Shown here piece after piece: positions 7,680-15,864 of a stretch of 64,000 nt of DNA. Source of the DNA: Sunxiuqinia sp963974515 (GTDB lineage Bacteria; Bacteroidota; Bacteroidia; Bacteroidales; Prolixibacteraceae); contig NZ_CAXBDD010000008.1 in NCBI RefSeq assembly GCF_963974515.1, forward strand, positions 1 to 64,000, read 5' to 3'. The notes under the pieces were generated by a model, which had not been told where the DNA came from, did not search any database, and was given only the letters and a program-made list of their open reading frames with translations. Each line of letters opens with the position of its first letter. Position 1 is the stretch's first letter. Position numbers and translations under genes: made by a program.

Positions 7680-9653
7680 TTACGATTCTAAATCCACCAA
7701 TAATTCTTTGTCTTGCACCAAATGCCCTTTGGCAACATGTATGTTTTTCACCACGGCATTTACCGGGCTTTGTATTGTAAATTCCGATTTCATTGATTCA
7801 ATCACCAATAAATTCTGCCCTTTCTGAAGCACATCACCAGGCTTCACCAAAACAGCAACCACTTTCCCAAAAAGGTCGGCTACAACCTGATCGGTTTTCA
7901 ACTCGTTCCGATCAACTTCAAGCTTATTTAAGCGAACCTCGTTCGCAACATGATTACTCCTTAATTGGCACCTCTTGCTGTTTAACTGAACGATGGTCGC
8001 CTTATCTTCTTCGGAAATAAAGATAGTAATATCTTTTTCATTTATCTGAAATTCAATGAATGAACCATTAAATTGACAATTTCTTAAATCATACTCCCGG
8101 CCACTCCAGCTCAATTGTAGGGCGCTTTCCTTCTTTTCAACCTGCATTTCATGCCAGTCGTCTCCGATTTTTATTTTAAAGCGGGCCATCATTCGCCAAT
8201 AGCCCATGGCTTTCCAAACATTGGTTGATTCCGTTGGACGATAAAAATGATGCAACAAATACCCCGAAAGCATCTGTACAGTAACCCAATCTTCAGCCTT
8301 ACTCTCCATCGAACGGATAATTTCGGGCAATTGCACTTCAGCCAAACGCGTGTCGATTTCATTTTTCTTAAACGCTTCAAGATTCAAAAGCTGACTCAGA
8401 AACTCCTGATTTGTTTTAAGCCCGGCCAGATGTAATCTGTGAAGTGATTCCTGCAATTTAGAAAGGGCAGCCGCCCGGGTCTCGCCCCAAATAATCAGCT
8501 TTCCTGCAAGCGAATCGTAGTTTGATGACAGCTGCATTCCTTTTTGAAGAAAACTATCCCAGCGGACGTTTTGAGGAATACTCATTTCCCCCACGACTCC
8601 AGATGTTGGCCGGAAATTCTGCAGCGGATCTTCGGCACATATCCGGAGTTCAAAAGCATGTCCTTTCACGCTCAGGTCATTCTGCTGTAAACTGAAACTG
8701 TCGCCAGCCGCGATCTTAAATTGCCATTCTACCAAATCCTTTCCGGTAATCAACTCGGTAACCGGATGTTCCACCTGCAGTCGGGTATTCATTTCCAGAA
8801 AATAAAAATTGGCTGCTTCATCCACCAAAAACTCGATTGTTCCGGCACCACGATAGTGTATACTTCTGGCAATCTCCAATGCCGCCTCATAAAGTTTTTC
8901 TTTTAAACTGGGTGGAACCGACTGAGCAGGAGCCTCTTCAATCAGTTTTTGATAACGTCGTTGAATACTGCATTCACGCTCAAAAAAATGACAGGCATTC
9001 CCTTTTCCATCACCCATCAACTGCACTTCAATATGACGCGCTTTTGGCAGAAATTTCTCGACAAATAATTCGCCATTTCCAAAATATTGCTGGGCCTGCC
9101 GTTGCGCCTGCTGTAAAGCCAGTGGCAGATGCTCCAAATCGTGAACCACTTCCATTCCTTTTCCGCCTCCGCCACCAGATGCTTTGACCAAGAGCGGGAA
9201 TTCCAGCTCATCGCAATGAATTAGGATATCGCTGACAGAACCTGCCAGACTTGGTATAACAGGAATCCCGATCGCTTTCACGAACGCAATGGCTTGCGTT
9301 TTTTCGCCCATCAAACGGATTTGTTCCGGTGTGGCGCCAATAAAAACAAGGCCAGCCCGCTCCACCTTTTCGGCAAATTCGGCATTTTCTGACAAAAAAC
9401 CGTACCCTGGATGAACGGCCTGAGCCCCCTTTTCCAAGGCAAACCGGATCAGTTTCTCCTGATTGAGATACGTTTCGCTTAACTGACTGCCTTCAAGCAG
9501 AACAACTTCATCAGCAAGGGTGACGTGCAAAGAATCCACATCATCGGAAGCATAAACAGCTACCGTTTTGATGCCCATCTTTCGAGCAGTCCGCAAAATA
9601 CGAACAGCGATCTCGCCCCGGTTGGCAATTAATATTTTATGAAAGGGGCCCAT
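7680..9653 (-). CDS. liuD: Methylcrotonyl-CoA carboxylase alpha subunit (biotin carboxylase + BCCP)
   Basis: This 657-residue alpha subunit has an N-terminal biotin carboxylase (KILIANRGEIAVRIL), ATP-grasp loop (GGGGGKGMEVV), ERECSIQRRYQKLIEEAPAQ, and EMNTRLQVEHPVTE. A middle BT-like region and a C-terminal biotinyl domain follow. The biotinyl lysine is Lys622 in ESMKSEF; the usual motif is MKM, so the residue after Lys is atypical. The enzyme carboxylates biotin with ATP and bicarbonate for transfer to 3-methylcrotonyl-CoA by the beta subunit two genes upstream. Propionyl- or geranyl-CoA carboxylase alpha subunits look similar; context favours methylcrotonyl-CoA. Its ATG shares one base with the preceding TAA (TAATG coupling). 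Confidence 0.85.
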   Translation of the reverse strand: MGPFHKILIANRGEIAVRILRTARKMGIKTVAVYASDDVDSLHVTLADEVVLLEGSQLSETYLNQEKLIRFALEKGAQAVHPGYGFLSENAEFAEKVERAGLVFIGATPEQIRLMGEKTQAIAFVKAIGIPVIPSLAGSVSDILIHCDELEFPLLVKASGGGGGKGMEVVHDLEHLPLALQQAQRQAQQYFGNGELFVEKFLPKARHIEVQLMGDGKGNACHFFERECSIQRRYQKLIEEAPAQSVPPSLKEKLYEAALEIARSIHYRGAGTIEFLVDEAANFYFLEMNTRLQVEHPVTELITGKDLVEWQFKIAAGDSFSLQQNDLSVKGHAFELRICAEDPLQNFRPTSGVVGEMSIPQNVRWDSFLQKGMQLSSNYDSLAGKLIIWGETRAAALSKLQESLHRLHLAGLKTNQEFLSQLLNLEAFKKNEIDTRLAEVQLPEIIRSMESKAEDWVTVQMLSGYLLHHFYRPTESTNVWKAMGYWRMMARFKIKIGDDWHEMQVEKKESALQLSWSGREYDLRNCQFNGSFIEFQINEKDITIFISEEDKATIVQLNSKRCQLRSNHVANEVRLNKLEVDRNELKTDQVVADLFGKVVAVLVKPGDVLQKGQNLLVIESMKSEFTIQSPVNAVVKNIHVAKGHLVQDKELLVDLES

Positions 9654-10459
9654 TAATTTTCAACGACATTTAATTTTTGCCAGTCCGGTTTTCGTTTTTC
9701 CAGAAAAGCACGTAAGCCTTCCTGACCTTCATCGGAATGAACCAAATCAGCCAGCACTGCCGCGGTGTATTCACTATTTTCAGTCGTTAACTCTCCTGCC
9801 TGAGACTTTAGCAGCAATTGCTTACATGCCCGGAGCGCTTTGGGCGACGAGGTCTCCAGCCCTTTTATTATTTCGCCAATTACTTTCTCCATCTTGCCTT
9901 CATCAGCTAAAAAATCGATCAAGCCAATCAAGTGTGCTTGTGAAGCTCCAAATTGATCTCCCGAAAACATCAATTTTTTCAAATTCTGGACCGACACCCG
10001 TTTGGTCAAAAAGGGCGTGATGGTGGCGGGGACAATTCCCAATTTAATTTCACCAAAAGCAAAAGTGGTTGAACGCTCTGAAACTGCAAAATCACAAGCA
10101 GCCATCAAGCCATTGGCTCCACCCAATACATTGCGGTGGACAGCTGCTATCGTAATTTTGGAAAACTGATGAATTTCTTTCAGTAATTCGGCCATACGAA
10201 GGTATTCTTGCCAGTTATCCGACTTGGCTTTGTTCACTGCTTCAGCAAACCAATTAATATCCGCTCCGGCGCAAAACGACTTCCCCTCACCCGACAGCAC
10301 CAAAAACTGAACCTGCTCCATTGCGGCAACATCAGCCAGTGCTTCATGCATTTCTTCGATCATCTCAGGATTCAGTGCATTGTGCACTTCCGGCCTGCTT
10401 AACACCAGGTTAGCCCGGCGTCCGCTGATTGTCAGTTGTATATTCTTCCAGTTTTTCAT
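9653..10459 (-). CDS. liuC: Enoyl-CoA hydratase family, probable methylglutaconyl-CoA hydratase
   Basis: This 268-residue crotonase-fold protein has SFCAGADINWF and NVLGGANGLMAACDFAV forming the oxyanion hole. FAFGEIKLGIVPATITPFL is a stretch resembling LiuC/AUH-type methylglutaconyl-CoA hydratases. The expected reaction is hydration of 3-methylglutaconyl-CoA to HMG-CoA, which is precisely the step that joins leucine breakdown to the HMG-CoA reductase encoded four genes downstream. Position between the two carboxylase subunit genes supports this. Crotonase substrate cannot be proven from sequence, so other short-chain hydratase roles remain possible. Confidence 0.85.
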   Translation of the reverse strand: MKNWKNIQLTISGRRANLVLSRPEVHNALNPEMIEEMHEALADVAAMEQVQFLVLSGEGKSFCAGADINWFAEAVNKAKSDNWQEYLRMAELLKEIHQFSKITIAAVHRNVLGGANGLMAACDFAVSERSTTFAFGEIKLGIVPATITPFLTKRVSVQNLKKLMFSGDQFGASQAHLIGLIDFLADEGKMEKVIGEIIKGLETSSPKALRACKQLLLKSQAGELTTENSEYTAAVLADLVHSDEGQEGLRAFLEKRKPDWQKLNVVEN

Positions 10460-10471
10460 TTTCCTCCTTTT

Positions 10472-12037
10472 TTACATTCTAAAAACTCCGTAATTGGGTT
10501 TCTGAATGGGTTGATTAAGCGTCACCATAAATGCCAAAGCTAAGATATCTCTTGTTAGCGCAGGATCCAAAATGCCGTCATCCCATAAACGGGACGAACT
10601 AAAATAAGCTGTACTTTCTTGCTCAAACTGTTTGACCAAATTATTGTGGTTCCCAGTTTCTGTAATGGTTTGCAACACACCTGCTGCCTGCTCTCCGCCC
10701 ATCACTCCAATACGTGCGTGGGGCCACATAAACAAGAAATCGGGGTCGTATGCACGGCCAGCCATGGCATAATTCCCGGCACCAAACGAGCCACCAACCA
10801 CCACCGTTATTTTGGGAACAACAGAATTGGCAACCGCATGAATCAGTTTCGCCCCATCGCGCGCAATGCCCTCATGCTCATATTTTTTCCCAACTACAAA
10901 ACCCGTAATGTTCTGTAAGAACAACAAAGGAATCTGCCGTTGGTTACACAGCTGAATAAAATGAGCGCCTTTTCGGGCACTTTCTGCCGTTAAAAAACTC
11001 TGATTGCCGATAATTCCGACGGGAATACCTTTCAGTCTTGCAAAACCGGTCAGCAAAGTTTTTCCATAGTTTTCCTTGAACTCCTGGAAATCGCTGGCAT
11101 CAATCAAGCACTCTAAGATTGCCCGCATATTGATTGGCTTTTTCAGATCGGTTGACAAGTAATCGTACAACGCCTCAGCAGGATATTTCGGGGATTCAAC
11201 CGGTATAAGTTCAGTCTTTCGTTTTGAAGCCACCGGCAAAGTATCGACAATCCGGCGGCAAATTTCAATGGCCTGCATATCATCTTTGGCCAGGTGGTCC
11301 GCCACTCCGGAAACTGAGGTATGTACTTCGCCCCCACCCAACTCTTCTGCAGTAACTTCCTCTCCGGTAGCTGCTTTGACAAGCGGAGGGCCACCAATAA
11401 AAATAGTCCCCTGCCCTTTTACAATGATGGTTTCGTCGCACATGGCTGGCACGTAAGCACCACCTGCTGTACACGAGCCCATTACTATGGCTAGCTGCGG
11501 AATACCCTCTGCCGAGAGTCGTGCCTGATTGAAAAAGACGCGGCCAAAGTCAAACCGATCCGGAAAAACATGGGCCTGCTCCGGAAGATAAATGCCTCCC
11601 GAATCAACCAGATAGACACAAGGTAAATGGTTCTTCAGGGCGATTTCCTGGGCACGGACGTGTTTCTTAATCGTTTCTTTGATATAAGTCCCACCTTTTA
11701 CAGTGGCATCGTTGGCAACGATCATACACTCACGTCCATTGATCAGTCCAATGCCAGTAACGATTCCGGCTGAGGGAAAAGCATTGTCATACTGATCGAA
11801 AGCTGCAAATGTTGAAAGCTCTAAAAATGGTGTTTGTGGGTCGATCAAGAGGTCGATCCGTTCACGGGCCAGTAATTTTCCACGTTCCTGATGCTTCTCA
11901 ACTGCTTTTTGCAAGCCATGAGAGCTGACCTGCAACATCCGCGCTCTAAATTCAGCAATTACCTCCTGATAATCAAAGACTTTAATCTCACCTTCTGAAA
12001 ACCTGTTTCGCGTTTTATTTTGTTGAGCTTTACCCAT
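10472..12037 (-). CDS. liuB: Methylcrotonyl-CoA carboxylase beta subunit (carboxyltransferase)
   Basis: This carboxyltransferase of about 521 residues transfers CO2 from biotin to 3-methylcrotonyl-CoA, giving 3-methylglutaconyl-CoA. Both crotonase-like halves are visible: KHQERGKLLARERIDLL and GSCTAGGAYVPAMCDE in the N half, and FLQNITGFVVGKKYE, GGSFGAGNYAMAGRAYDP and RIGVMGGEQAAGVL in the C half. The open frame reaches a TTG at 12052, but the ATG at 12037 (MGKAQQNK) is the better start. This is the first gene of the nine-gene operon. Acyl-CoA carboxylases for propionyl-CoA or geranyl-CoA are relatives; the GGEQAAGVL segment and the LiuC/ACAD neighbours favour methylcrotonyl-CoA. Confidence 0.88.
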   Translation of the reverse strand: MGKAQQNKTRNRFSEGEIKVFDYQEVIAEFRARMLQVSSHGLQKAVEKHQERGKLLARERIDLLIDPQTPFLELSTFAAFDQYDNAFPSAGIVTGIGLINGRECMIVANDATVKGGTYIKETIKKHVRAQEIALKNHLPCVYLVDSGGIYLPEQAHVFPDRFDFGRVFFNQARLSAEGIPQLAIVMGSCTAGGAYVPAMCDETIIVKGQGTIFIGGPPLVKAATGEEVTAEELGGGEVHTSVSGVADHLAKDDMQAIEICRRIVDTLPVASKRKTELIPVESPKYPAEALYDYLSTDLKKPINMRAILECLIDASDFQEFKENYGKTLLTGFARLKGIPVGIIGNQSFLTAESARKGAHFIQLCNQRQIPLLFLQNITGFVVGKKYEHEGIARDGAKLIHAVANSVVPKITVVVGGSFGAGNYAMAGRAYDPDFLFMWPHARIGVMGGEQAAGVLQTITETGNHNNLVKQFEQESTAYFSSSRLWDDGILDPALTRDILALAFMVTLNQPIQKPNYGVFRM

Positions 12038-12276
12038 ATTGTCGTTAAACAAATTAAAAATGGAAAATCTCTTACTATGACAAAATACTAGGCTATTAGT
12101 TCACTGGCCACGCTTAAAAAAATGTCTCGTTCACTAAAATAATCTTAAGGAAGAAGGCAATGTCGAATGGCCCTTTCATTATTTTAATTACAAAACGAGC
12201 AATTTCACCGGCAAATAATAAGTCCTGGTTCGGCTCAAGCAACGCCAGCAGGGAATCCTACACCAGGCAATTCGGT

Positions 12277-13581
12277 TTAATTTTCCTGATTTTCTCCGAG
12301 TAATCCAACGTTATCACCCTGGCCTTCAAGTTTTATGATACGGACCTTGTGAAAAGTATTTTTCTGAATGTCATTACCTTTGAATCGAACCGGAATGTAA
12401 TGTTCGCCATACCCCGAAGCAAATCCACGAGAATCAACTTTTTCAACCAAAACTGTCTGCTCACGACCAATAAAACGATTTAGATAGTTGACACGCAGTT
12501 GTTCTGAAGCTTCACGCAGAATAGCGGAACGTTCTGTTTTTATGTTTTCGGCAATCTGATCTTCCATTCGTTCGGCCCGGGTTCCTTTGCGAACCGAATA
12601 TTTAAAGGTGTGTACGTGGCTGAAATTGAACCGCGTGATGGCGTCCAGACTTTCCTCGAAATCGGTCTCGCTTTCGCCCGGGAACCCAACAATCAGGTCA
12701 CTGGTAAAATTAAAATCGGGCCGCTTTGTCCGAAAGCGATCCACAATATCTGCAAACCGGTTTAAATCGTACATGCGGCGCATGCGGAGCAAAACCTTGT
12801 CGGAGCCGCTCTGAAGGCACAAGTGCAGGTGTGGGGCCAGCTTTGGATGTTCAAACAGGTCGTAAAACCGATCGCCAAAGCCGTCGGGTTCGAGCGATGA
12901 AATGCGAACCCGAAAATCGCCGGGAACGTTCAAAATCGCTTCCAGCACATCTTCAAAGCGCTTGTCTTCCCACTCATAGCGACCGATATTGACACCGGTA
13001 ATCACCAGTTCCTTAAATCCATTCGCCAAGGTGTCTTTCACATTCTCAATAATTTGTGGCAACGGACGACTGACTGCCCGCCCCCGTACTTTTGGAATGA
13101 TACAGAATGTGCAAAAGTTATCGCAGCCATCCTGGATTTTAATTGAGCTTCGGGTATGTAAGCTTCTGTCGACTGTATTAAACTGAAAAACATCGCCTTC
13201 CAGATTTGAGGGGTGTAAAATTTCACCTTGAAAATGGGCATCAACCAGCTGTCGGATGCTGGCTTTCCGCTCGTTATCAACTACGTAAGTGATTTTAGAC
13301 TGTCCCTCCAGCTTTTCTTTGTAATTATTGGCCATACAGCCGGTAACGACCACCATTGACCCCAGGTTGTTCCTGGCAGCTTGGCTGATGGTATTTCGGG
13401 ACTTCTGATCGCTTTGATTGGTAACCGTGCAGGTATTGACAATCACCACGTCAGCCGCATCTTTAAAATCAACGATTTCATATCCGGCCTGATCAAAATC
13501 GGAAACCAAGGCATCGGTTTCGTATTGATTCAAACGGCAGCCCAATGTTTTAAAGGCAACTTTCTTCTTTATCGCATTCAT
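12277..13581 (-). CDS. mtaB: tRNA t6A37 methylthiotransferase MtaB
   Basis: This 434-residue radical-SAM enzyme adds a methylthio group to N6-threonylcarbamoyladenosine at tRNA position 37. The N-terminal UPF0004 domain has cysteines in LGCRLNQYETD, NTCTVTNQSD and TGCMANN (auxiliary Fe-S cluster). The radical-SAM motif is DGCDNFCTFCIIPKVRGR (CxxxCxxC), and a C-terminal TRAM-like segment ends the protein. The LGCRLNQ variant is typical of MtaB rather than MiaB (LGCQMN). Its start overlaps the upstream MiaB-like gene by 4 nt, so the two are cotranscribed. It is separated from the mevalonate operon by about 240 bp. Confidence 0.92.
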   Translation of the reverse strand: MNAIKKKVAFKTLGCRLNQYETDALVSDFDQAGYEIVDFKDAADVVIVNTCTVTNQSDQKSRNTISQAARNNLGSMVVVTGCMANNYKEKLEGQSKITYVVDNERKASIRQLVDAHFQGEILHPSNLEGDVFQFNTVDRSLHTRSSIKIQDGCDNFCTFCIIPKVRGRAVSRPLPQIIENVKDTLANGFKELVITGVNIGRYEWEDKRFEDVLEAILNVPGDFRVRISSLEPDGFGDRFYDLFEHPKLAPHLHLCLQSGSDKVLLRMRRMYDLNRFADIVDRFRTKRPDFNFTSDLIVGFPGESETDFEESLDAITRFNFSHVHTFKYSVRKGTRAERMEDQIAENIKTERSAILREASEQLRVNYLNRFIGREQTVLVEKVDSRGFASGYGEHYIPVRFKGNDIQKNTFHKVRIIKLEGQGDNVGLLGENQEN

Positions 13582-14930
13582 AACTCCATCTTTTCTTCCT
13601 GTAAAACTAACTCACCGCTTAATGAGAAATCAGCAGCTGAGGTAATTTTCACTTCCACGATTTGGCCCATCAGTTCACTCGCTTTTCGGTCGAGCCGAAC
13701 ATTCAGTTTACCTTCGGTTAAACCCGTGCTAAAACCTGTTTTTCGGTCTATCCCATTGACCAGCAGACGCAACGTTTTGCCCACCAACTGCTCGTTGTAG
13801 TTGCGGGTATGAATTTTCATTACTTCGGACAGACGATGGAACCGATCTTTTTTCACATCCTGTGATATTTCATCTTCCCAGCGATAGCTCGCTGCCCCCG
13901 GACGCGGCGAATACATGGCAATGTAGGCCATATTGAAGTGGAATTCGTTCATCGCATCAACTGTATGCTGAAACTCCGTTTCGCCCTCGGCTGTAAAACC
14001 CACAATAATATCGGTAAACAAAGTAGCTTGGGGTATCAGTTCGCGAATGTCGTGTACAATTTTGCGATATTTATCCATCGAGTGACGGCGGTTCATTTTA
14101 ATGAGCACTTTTTCATCACCACTCTGCATGGGCAAATGAATTTGTTTGGCCAAACACGCATATTCAGCAATGACTTCAATCACATCGCGCCCCATGTCCT
14201 GCGGATGAGGTGACGTGAAGTACACCCAAAATTCTTTGCCGGAGGATTTTCCGTCTTCACCAATTTTCCGGAGCAATTCGGCAAAGTTGATCTCTTCACC
14301 ATCTTTATCCAGTCCGTATGAATTAACGTTTTGTCCCAACAAGGTAATGGACTTGTAGCCCTGATTCACCAAATGCCGAACCTCTTTGATAATATCATCC
14401 GAAGGACGCGACACTTCGCGACCGCGTGTGTATGGAACAGCGCAAAACGTACAGAATTTATCGCACCCATTTTGGATGGGTACAAAGGCCTCGTAGGAAG
14501 ACTGGTATTTGGGTTTAATGTGCCACAAATCAACAATATGCTCATTCTTAGGCATGACCGGCTGTGGTGCTTGCAGCGACGCCGCATTGACCACACCGTA
14601 ATTCCGGATCATATCAGGCAACTGGCTCAGCTCGCTCATCGGAAAAATAAGATCAAAAAGCTTCAGGAATTTTTCTTTGTCAGCCGGCAAAATACAGCCC
14701 GAAATAAACGTAATGAGGTTTCGGTTATTCTTAGCCCGGTTCCACTGGGCAATTTTATTGTACACTTTATCAATTGGCTTTTGCCTGACTGAACAAGCCA
14801 GCATGCCCAACAGGGTTGCCTCTTCCTCATTTTCGGTCCGCTCGTAACCCATCTGTTCCAACACAGCGCTTACGCGCTCACTGTCCGACAGGTTCATTTG
14901 ACAACCCAGTGTAATTAAGTGGTACTTCAT
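13578..14930 (-). CDS. miaB: MiaB-family radical-SAM tRNA methylthiotransferase
   Basis: This protein of about 450 residues has LGCQMNLSDSER at the N-terminus, further cluster cysteines in LACSVRQKP and SGCILPA, the radical-SAM motif NGCDKFCTFCAVPYTRGREV, and a TRAM-like C-terminus. MiaB acts on i6A37 in tRNA, a base made from DMAPP. The second-cysteine context (MLACSVRQ) lacks the common N-T before Cys, so this may be a divergent MiaB paralogue and the true MiaB could lie elsewhere. The longest frame begins with TTG at 14933; the ATG at 14930 is preferred. The last 4 nt overlap mtaB. Confidence 0.8.
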   Translation of the reverse strand: MKYHLITLGCQMNLSDSERVSAVLEQMGYERTENEEEATLLGMLACSVRQKPIDKVYNKIAQWNRAKNNRNLITFISGCILPADKEKFLKLFDLIFPMSELSQLPDMIRNYGVVNAASLQAPQPVMPKNEHIVDLWHIKPKYQSSYEAFVPIQNGCDKFCTFCAVPYTRGREVSRPSDDIIKEVRHLVNQGYKSITLLGQNVNSYGLDKDGEEINFAELLRKIGEDGKSSGKEFWVYFTSPHPQDMGRDVIEVIAEYACLAKQIHLPMQSGDEKVLIKMNRRHSMDKYRKIVHDIRELIPQATLFTDIIVGFTAEGETEFQHTVDAMNEFHFNMAYIAMYSPRPGAASYRWEDEISQDVKKDRFHRLSEVMKIHTRNYNEQLVGKTLRLLVNGIDRKTGFSTGLTEGKLNVRLDRKASELMGQIVEVKITSAADFSLSGELVLQEEKMEL

Positions 14931-15026
14931 CAATTAAATTTCAAGTTTCAAATTCCAAACTCCAAGGCAGCTTAAGACCGAGTGTAAAAGGCTCAAGTTT
15001 GCTTTTCTTCGTTCCTGGTTTTCAGC

Positions 15027-15707
15027 CTAGAAATAGACTTCGCAATGAATCTGATCGCGATCGAAGCCCTTGTCTTTCAATAATTCGAGTGCGTCAAAAA
15101 TCATGTTGCTATTTCCGCACAAATAAAATTGCGTGGTTTTATCAAACGTTGTCTTCTTTAAATACTTGGTCAAACGCCCGTGCACTTGCCCACTTCTATC
15201 GCCGGTAGTACACAAAATGTGACGTTCGGGTTCATACTCATCTTTATCGTAAGCCTCGTGTCCGTAACGCACGCCATGAACAATCTGATAATCCAGTTGT
15301 GGATAGGTGCGCACCATGCTGCGAAACGGAGCGATCCCTGTTCCACTGGCAATAAACACAAATTTATGGTCGTTAATTTTTTTCTCATCAATGCGGAATT
15401 TCCCAAACGGGCCGTTAACCTCTACCAAATCACTTGGCTTTAAATGGCTCAGCTTTGGTGAAAAATAACCTTCCTTGACTTCTTTTACCAACACTTCCAA
15501 ATGCTCATCATTTTCGCCGCTGTAAATGGAATATTCCCGGCTCTGGTAGTCGCCCTGAATTCCGAGTGAAATGTGTTGCCCGGCCTTAAATGTAAAACGG
15601 CTTTTTGGCAGACGTAGGGAGAAAGTTTCATCTGTTAGTCTCCTGACCTCTTTCACTTTGTAAAAACTTTCATCAATCTTAATTGCTTGCATAACTTCTA
15701 TCGACAT
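15027..15707 (-). CDS. FAD/NAD(P)-binding oxidoreductase (ferredoxin-NADP reductase-like)
   Basis: This flavin reductase-type protein of about 226 residues has a FAD-binding beta-barrel (AGQHISLGIQ, REYSIYSG) followed by an NAD(P) domain (IASGTGIAPFRSMV, FYLCGNSNMI). It likely moves electrons between NAD(P)H and a small carrier. The frame is open further up to 15758, but a perfect -7 box (TACCTTTG, 15728-15735) falls inside that extension, so the ATG at 15707 (MSIEVMQAI) is chosen. It is divergent from a flavodoxin-like gene 157 bp away, which could be a redox partner (inference). Confidence 0.82.
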   Translation of the reverse strand: MSIEVMQAIKIDESFYKVKEVRRLTDETFSLRLPKSRFTFKAGQHISLGIQGDYQSREYSIYSGENDEHLEVLVKEVKEGYFSPKLSHLKPSDLVEVNGPFGKFRIDEKKINDHKFVFIASGTGIAPFRSMVRTYPQLDYQIVHGVRYGHEAYDKDEYEPERHILCTTGDRSGQVHGRLTKYLKKTTFDKTTQFYLCGNSNMIFDALELLKDKGFDRDQIHCEVYF

Positions 15708-15727
15708 AGCATCTCTATTTTGGGCTG

Positions 15728-15735
15728 CAAAGGTA
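15728..15735 (-). promoter_or_regulatory. -7 box (TACCTTTG) of the oxidoreductase gene
   Basis: Reading the minus strand, TACCTTTG matches TAnnTTTG exactly and lies about 20 nt before the ATG at 15707. A TTTG 24 nt further upstream could be a loosely spaced -33 element. The box decides the gene start, since the longer frame would begin upstream of the promoter. Confidence 0.55.
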
Positions 15736-15839
15736 ATTATTTCATCTAAAAAAGACATCCAAATCTGTATTTATCTTTGCTAACCGATTATAATCTTAAC
15801 TTAACCGATAAAAAAGCCGTTTGTTTCTGGCAATTGTCC

Positions 15840-15847
15840 TATTTTTG
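15840..15847 (+). promoter_or_regulatory. -7 box (TATTTTTG) of the flavodoxin-like gene
   Basis: TATTTTTG matches TAnnTTTG and precedes the ATG at 15865 by 17 nt. A TTTG at 820-823 of this kilobase (15820-15823) is only 16 nt upstream, slightly close for a -33 element. Confidence 0.5.
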
Positions 15848-15864
15848 ATAGAAAATCTGCATTC

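Larger units (their letters stand above)
1316..12037 (-). other. Nine-gene operon joining leucine catabolism to the mevalonate pathway
   Basis: Nine minus-strand genes follow each other with gaps of at most 17 nt and several overlaps (4, 14, 14 and 1 nt), so they are very likely cotranscribed. The order from the promoter side is carboxyltransferase (beta), enoyl-CoA hydratase, biotin carboxylase (alpha), acyl-CoA dehydrogenase, IPP isomerase type 2, HMG-CoA reductase, GHMP kinase, diphosphomevalonate decarboxylase, mevalonate kinase. Together these cover isovaleryl-CoA to IPP/DMAPP through HMG-CoA. No HMG-CoA lyase or synthase is encoded in the window. The biochemical link is inferred from gene families and context. 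No perfect TAnnTTTG element was found in the 239 bp upstream of 12037. Confidence 0.75.

Noticed and set aside
12114..12179. Possible 21-residue leader peptide upstream of the leucine/mevalonate operon
   Set aside because: A leucine attenuator would need a Leu-rich peptide and alternative hairpins. This frame has only two Leu codons, and no terminator/antiterminator pair is visible.
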